This document shows, in pieces, positions 6,181-9,976 of a DNA stretch of 9,976 bases. The stretch's first letter is position 1; every line of letters starts with the position of its first letter. Source of the DNA: an uncultured Sphingomonadales bacterium (GTDB taxonomy: Bacteria; Pseudomonadota; Alphaproteobacteria; Sphingomonadales; Sphingomonadaceae). The notes under the pieces were generated by a model. The model made no database searches and was not told the DNA's origin. It saw only the letters and a list, made by a program, of their open reading frames with translations. The DNA lies in assembly GCA_937898535.1 (NCBI GenBank), contig CALDKP010000080.1, positions 1 to 9,976 on the forward strand, read 5' to 3'. The translations under genes were made by a program, and so were the position numbers.

Positions 6181-6223
6181 AAAAAAGAGCGAGCCCAGAT
6201 GTTAGAGGTATCAAGGCCCGCTC
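6181..6223 (-). terminator. Rho-independent terminator of the bon-side operon
   Basis: On the minus strand GAGCGGGCC (6223-6215) pairs with GGCTCGCTC (6195-6187) in nine pairs including one G-U. The loop is 19 bases, and the stem is followed directly by six T (6186-6181). It lies 40 bases past the stop of the BON gene and ends that left-running operon. On the plus strand the A-run precedes the stem, so it is not a good terminator for DUF6629. Confidence 0.75.
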
Positions 6224-6228
6224 AGTCA

Positions 6229-6254
6229 TTTCCCCAGGGTCGCAGAAGGGGAAA
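6229..6254. repeat. Second hairpin in the convergent spacer
   Basis: TTTCCCC (6229-6235) and GGGGAAA (6248-6254) form a perfect 7-bp stem with a 12-base loop, between the DUF6629 and BON stop codons. No T-run follows on the plus strand. It could contribute to ending transcription from the DUF6629 side, but evidence is weak. Confidence 0.4.
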
Positions 6255-6262
6255 GTCAAAAT

Positions 6263-6913
6263 TCAGATAATCATGATGTTGTCTTCAATACGGTTTACTC
6301 CAGGCGCTGCCCAAGCAGCACGCTCAGCGATCCGGCGCTCATAACTTGAATGGACCTTGCCGGACAATTTAACCTTGTCGCCCTCGGTCTCAACGGAAAT
6401 GGTACCCGCATCCAGATCCGCCGATCGTTTGAAAGCATCCATAATGCGTTGACGAATATCGATTTGTGATGGCGTTTGTTTCACTTCGATCAGGTTGCTC
6501 ACACCTTTGACCCCTGAAACCCGCGAAGCCATATCGCGCGCCGCCTGGCTCTGATAATGATAACCGACATCACCGCTTAATGACACCCAGCCATGTTCGA
6601 CCTTTATGCTGATCTTGCCCTTTGGAATCGTCGCACTCCAATCGAACATGTCGGCGATCCGCTTCGCAATCTCGGGATCTGCGGTTTTCGCATCGCTTGC
6701 GAAACGCACTTCGATCTCTTCGGCAAGACCTCGGACGCCTTTAACGCGCCGCGCCGCCTGTTCAGCCGCAATCTTCGAAGCATAGCTGCTCACAAAACCA
6801 GAAAGGGTGACGACGCCGTCTTTCGCAGCAACGCCAATATTGGCGTGATCGACGCTCGGCTCCCATTCAAGTTCGGCCATAACATCTTTTTGCAACTGAC
6901 CATCTGTTTTCAT
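6263..6913 (-). CDS. Triple BON-domain protein
   Basis: A 216-residue protein made of three consecutive BON domains at about 5-72, 79-146 and 149-216. Each has the alpha-beta pattern ending in VTLSG/VSLSG/VKLSG followed by a helix and a G-V turn (GVRGLAEEIEV, GVKGVSNLIEV, GVNRIEDNIMI). BON domains bind membranes or small ligands and occur in OsmY-like stress proteins. There is no signal peptide (MKTDGQLQKDVMAEL), so unlike OsmY this copy is probably cytoplasmic. The start ATG 6913 is chosen for AAGGAG with 7-nt spacing. A longer frame to 7036 exists, but its extra residues resemble nothing and overlap the upstream gene. It is the last gene of the left-running operon, 88 bases after the nuclease gene and just before the terminator. 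Domain call is firm; ligand unknown. Confidence 0.93.
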   Translation of the reverse strand: MKTDGQLQKDVMAELEWEPSVDHANIGVAAKDGVVTLSGFVSSYASKIAAEQAARRVKGVRGLAEEIEVRFASDAKTADPEIAKRIADMFDWSATIPKGKISIKVEHGWVSLSGDVGYHYQSQAARDMASRVSGVKGVSNLIEVKQTPSQIDIRQRIMDAFKRSADLDAGTISVETEGDKVKLSGKVHSSYERRIAERAAWAAPGVNRIEDNIMII

Positions 6914-7001
6914 CGGAATTCTCCTTGATATGAATGAATTAGGATAGCCCCCTCGAACGATATTGATGGAGATGTGTTCATCCGAAAATCGGGAATGGCA
7001 C

Positions 7002-8570
7002 CTAGGTAATTGTCCGGATGCTCTCTGCATTTTCAAGCAAGCTTGTCATCGACGCGATTACACGCTCGCGCGCCGCGTCGGACGGCAATGCACGCAAACG
7101 GTCTGCCAGTCCGGACTCAAGCGCAGCCAGCCTTGCGGTCCAGTCGCGCGGCGCGATGCGAACCTGAAAATCCTCGCGCGCCACGCCAACACGCTTCGCC
7201 ACACGATTGGCGATGAGCATCCAAGTCTCACCGAGCATGGGGATGATAACATCGGGTGCTAATCCGGCTTGGCGCACATCTTGGGCAAAAGCCGAAAGCG
7301 CATGTTGCTCGCCATGCACGAGAAAAACGGAACCTGACACTGGGCCGCGGTCCTTGATCCATTGCATTAATGCCGGGCGGTCGGCATGGACCGAATAGGA
7401 ATCGATCATTTTTACATCGGCGCAAACCGTGACATCGCGCCCCGAAATACGGACATTCCTGGCGCCTTCGCGAAGCACCGCACCCAACGTGCCTGCAACT
7501 TGGTAGCCGACAAGCAGCACCCGTGCTCGAGCGTTGGGGAGGTTGTGTAACAAATGATGCCGAATACGCCCGCCTTGGCACATTCCCGATCCTGCGATGA
7601 TAATCACGCCAGACATATTGTTAATCTGCTTCGATTCCTCGACATCGTGGGTGAACCGGATGTTAGGCACTGTCAGCAAATCATGTCCGGCGAGGCGATG
7701 ACGTTGCGTTGCGCGAGTCACCCGCTCGGCGAGCGGCGAGTCTACGAAGACGTTAAAGGGCTTCAACCGTTTAGATTCGAACAACGCGACGAGGTCTTCC
7801 AGCACGATCTGTGTTCGTTCGACAGCAAACGCTGGGATCAGGACATTGCCATTTTTGTCCAACGTCTCTTCGATATACTGAGCCAGCTCTTCGCGGCGGT
7901 CACTGATCAAAACTGGTTCGCGCGTGCGATCCCCGTAAGTCGTTTCGCAAATTATATGGTCATATCCGCCCAGTGCGACTCCTGCACACTGGATTGCCGA
8001 ACCGCCTCCAATGTCGCCAGAAAACAATATTCGTTGATCTGCCATCTTCAACTCGACCGACGCCGAGCCGACGATGTGCCGCGCGTCCCAGAGCCGAAAC
8101 CCGTTGCCATTACCCAGCTCATTCCACTCTCCATAGCGTGCCTCTCTTGTCTGACCGATGCACGAAGCCACATCATCTCCGGTATAGAGTGGGACGAAAG
8201 GCGGTAATGCCATTCGGTCAGGTCGACGGTTGCGCCGTGCCGCATCAGCGGCCTGCAGTTTTGCGGAATCGAGCAGCAAAGGCTCGATAATATCGGCGGT
8301 AGGTGCCGTCATCCAGATCTGCGCATGGCAACCTTGCGCGGTCAGATAAGGCAGGCGTCCGCTGTGATCGAGATGCGCATGGGTCAAAATGACAGCAGAA
8401 ATTGCCTTGGGATCAAACGGCAATCGCTCATGGTTCAGGCCCTCTAACGAGCGCGTTCCTTGAAACATCCCGCAATCGATGAGCACAGATCGGCTATTCG
8501 CCCGAACCTCAAAGCAGGAGCCCGTAACAGTGCCTGCCGCGCCATGGAAAATTATTTCGACTTGATCCAT
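7002..8570 (-). CDS. Beta-CASP metallo-beta-lactamase-fold nuclease (YSH1/CPSF-like, predicted RNase)
   Basis: A 522-residue protein of the bacterial YSH1-type family (COG1236), expected to cleave RNA with two zinc ions in the cytoplasm. Metal motifs: HAHLDHSG (H64, H66, D68, H69), H165 in DARHIVGSAS, D186 in SGDIGG and H419 in LVHGE. Beta-CASP features: CETTYGDR (208-215), IPAFAVERTQ (245-254), GSGMCQGGR (328-336 region) and H395 in SVHAD. All key residues are present. About 65 residues past the usual end (456-522) form a charged helical tail (LAALESGLADRLRAL, RERVIASMTSLLENAE). Start ATG 8570, matching the family N-terminus MDQVEIIFHGAAGTVTGSC; the frame extends to 8681 only through the upstream gene. 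It starts 16 bases after the mgtC-like stop, with a weak ribosome site, implying coupling. RNase activity is inferred from family. Confidence 0.93.
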   Translation of the reverse strand: MDQVEIIFHGAAGTVTGSCFEVRANSRSVLIDCGMFQGTRSLEGLNHERLPFDPKAISAVILTHAHLDHSGRLPYLTAQGCHAQIWMTAPTADIIEPLLLDSAKLQAADAARRNRRPDRMALPPFVPLYTGDDVASCIGQTREARYGEWNELGNGNGFRLWDARHIVGSASVELKMADQRILFSGDIGGGSAIQCAGVALGGYDHIICETTYGDRTREPVLISDRREELAQYIEETLDKNGNVLIPAFAVERTQIVLEDLVALFESKRLKPFNVFVDSPLAERVTRATQRHRLAGHDLLTVPNIRFTHDVEESKQINNMSGVIIIAGSGMCQGGRIRHHLLHNLPNARARVLLVGYQVAGTLGAVLREGARNVRISGRDVTVCADVKMIDSYSVHADRPALMQWIKDRGPVSGSVFLVHGEQHALSAFAQDVRQAGLAPDVIIPMLGETWMLIANRVAKRVGVAREDFQVRIAPRDWTARLAALESGLADRLRALPSDAARERVIASMTSLLENAESIRTIT

Positions 8571-8586
8571 TTGTTGTAACCCAGGT

Positions 8587-9852
8587 TTAAGTTGCCAGCG
8601 CGAACGATATTGCGCCCACCAATGTCGTGGCGCCCGCGGCCAATGCACGGATTGCGTTTCGTCCCGCTTTGGGACCTGCATAGATTATGATGACACCAAT
8701 CTTGACCAGCATATTTGCCAGCACAGCGCCAACTATTGCGAGTCCGGCAATACCGGGATCAAGTGTGTCTGAAGACAACCCGCCAAGCGTGACAATCGCC
8801 GCATCGACGTCGAAAAGGCCAATTGTGATTATGAGCGCTAGCGCCCCGCCGCCCCCGAACACAATCTCAGCCCAGCGCGCCGCAACCGCCATGATTGCGA
8901 CCAGAATGAGGAAGCCAAGTGCAGGAATGATAGCGATAGGATTACCCAAGCCCGCAAGTTCGCTGGACGTCACCGAGGTTTGATCATGGAGCAATACCAA
9001 TCCGGCAACTGCACCGACCAACACTGCGGGGCCGGCTAATTGTAACACTGTCGTGAATGCGAAATCGGCAATAATGGCGGTCAGCAGCAACACTCTCACA
9101 AACATGATTGACGTCGCGAGTGCTATGCCTGCCGACAATGTTCCTTGACCGGTTTCGTCTGTCCGGAGCCGATGCGATAACAGAGCGGTAACGGCCGTTG
9201 AGGAATAAGCACCGCCAATCACCGCTGTGGCCAACACTCCTTTTTTTGAGCCAAAAATTCGGGTTGCAACATATCCGGCAAAGGAAAGCCCAGTGACGAA
9301 GACTACGACCAACCAGAGTTGTCGTGGGTTCCATGCTGCGTATGGACCGTAACGCGCATCAGGCAGGAATGGCCAAATCGCACCAGCAATGATTGCAAAC
9401 CGGGCGAGAGCTATAACATCTCTTTCACCCAGCTTTTTGACCACAGCATGCAAACCGCGCCGTTGCGTCAGGATCAGCGTGACAACAGCAGCAGTCGCCA
9501 TTGCCAATGTCGGATGACCTGATGTGGCCAACATACCGAAGCAAAGGGTGGACAACGCCGCGATCAAACTCGTGACGCTGACATCCTGTGGCGAAGACAT
9601 TGAACGGGTATATCCGATCACAAGCATAAGCACCGCAGCGCCAAGCAATATGTTGGCTGCCGCCGCGCCATAGACCTTCTGGATCAGGCCGAGCAGCCCT
9701 CCAAGCCCGCCGAGCAAAGCAAATGTTCTTACGCCTGCGACCCGGCCACCGGTAGCAATATCTCGCTGGCGCCAGCCGCGTTCAATGCCGACCAGTAAAC
9801 CAGCAGCAAATGCGATGCCTAGGTCGCGATATGCAAGATCGCTGATCGACAC
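8587..9852 (-). CDS. MgtC/SapB family protein with DUF4010 domain
   Basis: A 421-residue polytopic inner-membrane protein. The N-terminal MgtC-like domain (about 8-140) has GLLVGIERGW (18-27), GGRVAGVRTFALLGGLGGL and TSLIAALSTLCFG. The C-terminal DUF4010 domain (about 175-400) has the signature IGGAYSSTAVTALLSHRL and a series of hydrophobic helices up to AISFALAT. MgtC proteins modulate magnesium stress and F-ATPase in pathogens; the function of DUF4010 fusions is not established, so transport is only a guess. The start GTG 9852 is forced by the in-frame TAA of the upstream gene, six bases before it, and no ATG follows early. Ribosome binding is weak, suggesting coupling to the upstream stress-protein gene. 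Second gene of the left-running operon. Confidence 0.9.
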   Translation of the reverse strand: MSISDLAYRDLGIAFAAGLLVGIERGWRQRDIATGGRVAGVRTFALLGGLGGLLGLIQKVYGAAAANILLGAAVLMLVIGYTRSMSSPQDVSVTSLIAALSTLCFGMLATSGHPTLAMATAAVVTLILTQRRGLHAVVKKLGERDVIALARFAIIAGAIWPFLPDARYGPYAAWNPRQLWLVVVFVTGLSFAGYVATRIFGSKKGVLATAVIGGAYSSTAVTALLSHRLRTDETGQGTLSAGIALATSIMFVRVLLLTAIIADFAFTTVLQLAGPAVLVGAVAGLVLLHDQTSVTSSELAGLGNPIAIIPALGFLILVAIMAVAARWAEIVFGGGGALALIITIGLFDVDAAIVTLGGLSSDTLDPGIAGLAIVGAVLANMLVKIGVIIIYAGPKAGRNAIRALAAGATTLVGAISFALAT

Positions 9853-9858
9853 CGGGTT

Positions 9859-9955
9859 TTAGTGTCCCATGATTAGCGGGATAGCGCATTCCGAGAGAAG
9901 CGTTCGCGTTACACCTCCAAAAATAAATTCTCGCGCCCGACTGTGCCCATAGCCG
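9859..9955 (-). CDS. Universal stress protein (UspA family), C-terminal fragment
   Basis: The last 31 codons before TAA 9861 read GYGHSRAREFIFGG, VTRTLLSECAIP and LIMGH. This is the standard C-terminal segment of UspA-fold proteins: the G-x-x-GHS nucleotide-binding loop, then the helix R-E-x-x-x-GG-V-T-R and the final strand P-L-I-M. Everything upstream is missing because the contig ends in adapter sequence, so this is an incomplete copy rather than a proven pseudogene. The stop is six bases before the mgtC-like start, so it is the visible first gene of the operon. The GHS loop suggests an ATP-binding type. Confidence 0.85.
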
Positions 9956-9976
9956 AGATCGGAAGAGCGTCGTGTA
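9956..9976. other. Illumina adapter remnant at the contig end
   Basis: The final 21 bases begin AGATCGGAAGAGC and continue GTCGTGTA, which is the TruSeq read-2-side adapter as I know it. The genomic reading frame of the stress protein stops making sense exactly here. It is a library artefact and should be trimmed. Confidence 0.95.

Noticed and set aside
6961..6980. TTGATGGAGATGTG as an FNR/FixK box between the nuclease and BON genes
   Set aside because: Only the left half-site TTGAT matches; the right half differs at three of five positions. No spacer in the window has a good TTGAT-N4-ATCAA site.
6914..7036. Upstream extension of the BON gene
   Set aside because: The extra residues are not BON-like and the extension overlaps the nuclease gene end; AAGGAG before ATG 6913 is convincing.
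7554..8207. A 217-codon plus-strand open frame opposite the beta-CASP nuclease
   Set aside because: It lies wholly within the nuclease gene, whose zinc motifs are intact on the other strand; the plus product resembles nothing.

Overview
The window looks like one contig from a proteobacterium, most likely an alphaproteobacterium. A sphingomonad would fit: FixLJ-type regulation, moderate GC of about 50-55% by hand count over most of the window, and the protein styles. No rRNA or housekeeping marker fixes the taxon. Both ends show assembly or library damage. The left ~320 bases carry part of a different gene, fused in frame, and the last 21 bases match an Illumina adapter.

Layout. (1) 1-1246, minus strand: one open frame that starts as a GT-B glycosyltransferase and turns, near 308-325, into the C-terminal half of an N-acetylmuramoyl-L-alanine amidase. 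This is almost certainly a chimeric join. (2) 1366-3541, minus: a two-gene operon, fixL (cytoplasmic PAS-PAS histidine kinase with FixL-type heme-pocket residues) and fixJ (receiver plus LuxR-type HTH), overlapping by 8 nt. (3) 3542-3729: divergent control region with a strong palindrome inside a 16-bp stretch resembling a FixJ binding site. (4) 3730-6170, plus: small heat-shock protein Hsp20, an Acg-type flavin nitroreductase with a Tat-lipoprotein leader, and a seven-helix DUF6629 membrane protein. (5) 6181-6223: a rho-independent terminator facing left. (6) 6263-9955, minus: a probable operon of UspA-type stress protein (5' end missing), MgtC/DUF4010 membrane protein, beta-CASP metallo-beta-lactamase-fold nuclease and a triple-BON protein.

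How the genes fit together. Hsp20, Acg-like nitroreductase, universal stress protein, BON protein and beta-CASP nuclease are typical of low-oxygen or dormancy-type stress regulons. Here they flank an oxygen-sensing kinase/regulator pair. The simplest reading is that FixL senses oxygen through heme and FixJ drives the divergent hsp20-acg unit, perhaps also the usp-mgtC-mbl-bon unit. No FixK/FNR gene or clear FNR box was found in the window.

Gaps. 1247-1365, 5424-5504 and 6914-7001 are short spacers; only the second shows notable structure. No tRNA, rRNA, CRISPR array, insertion sequence or integrase was seen.
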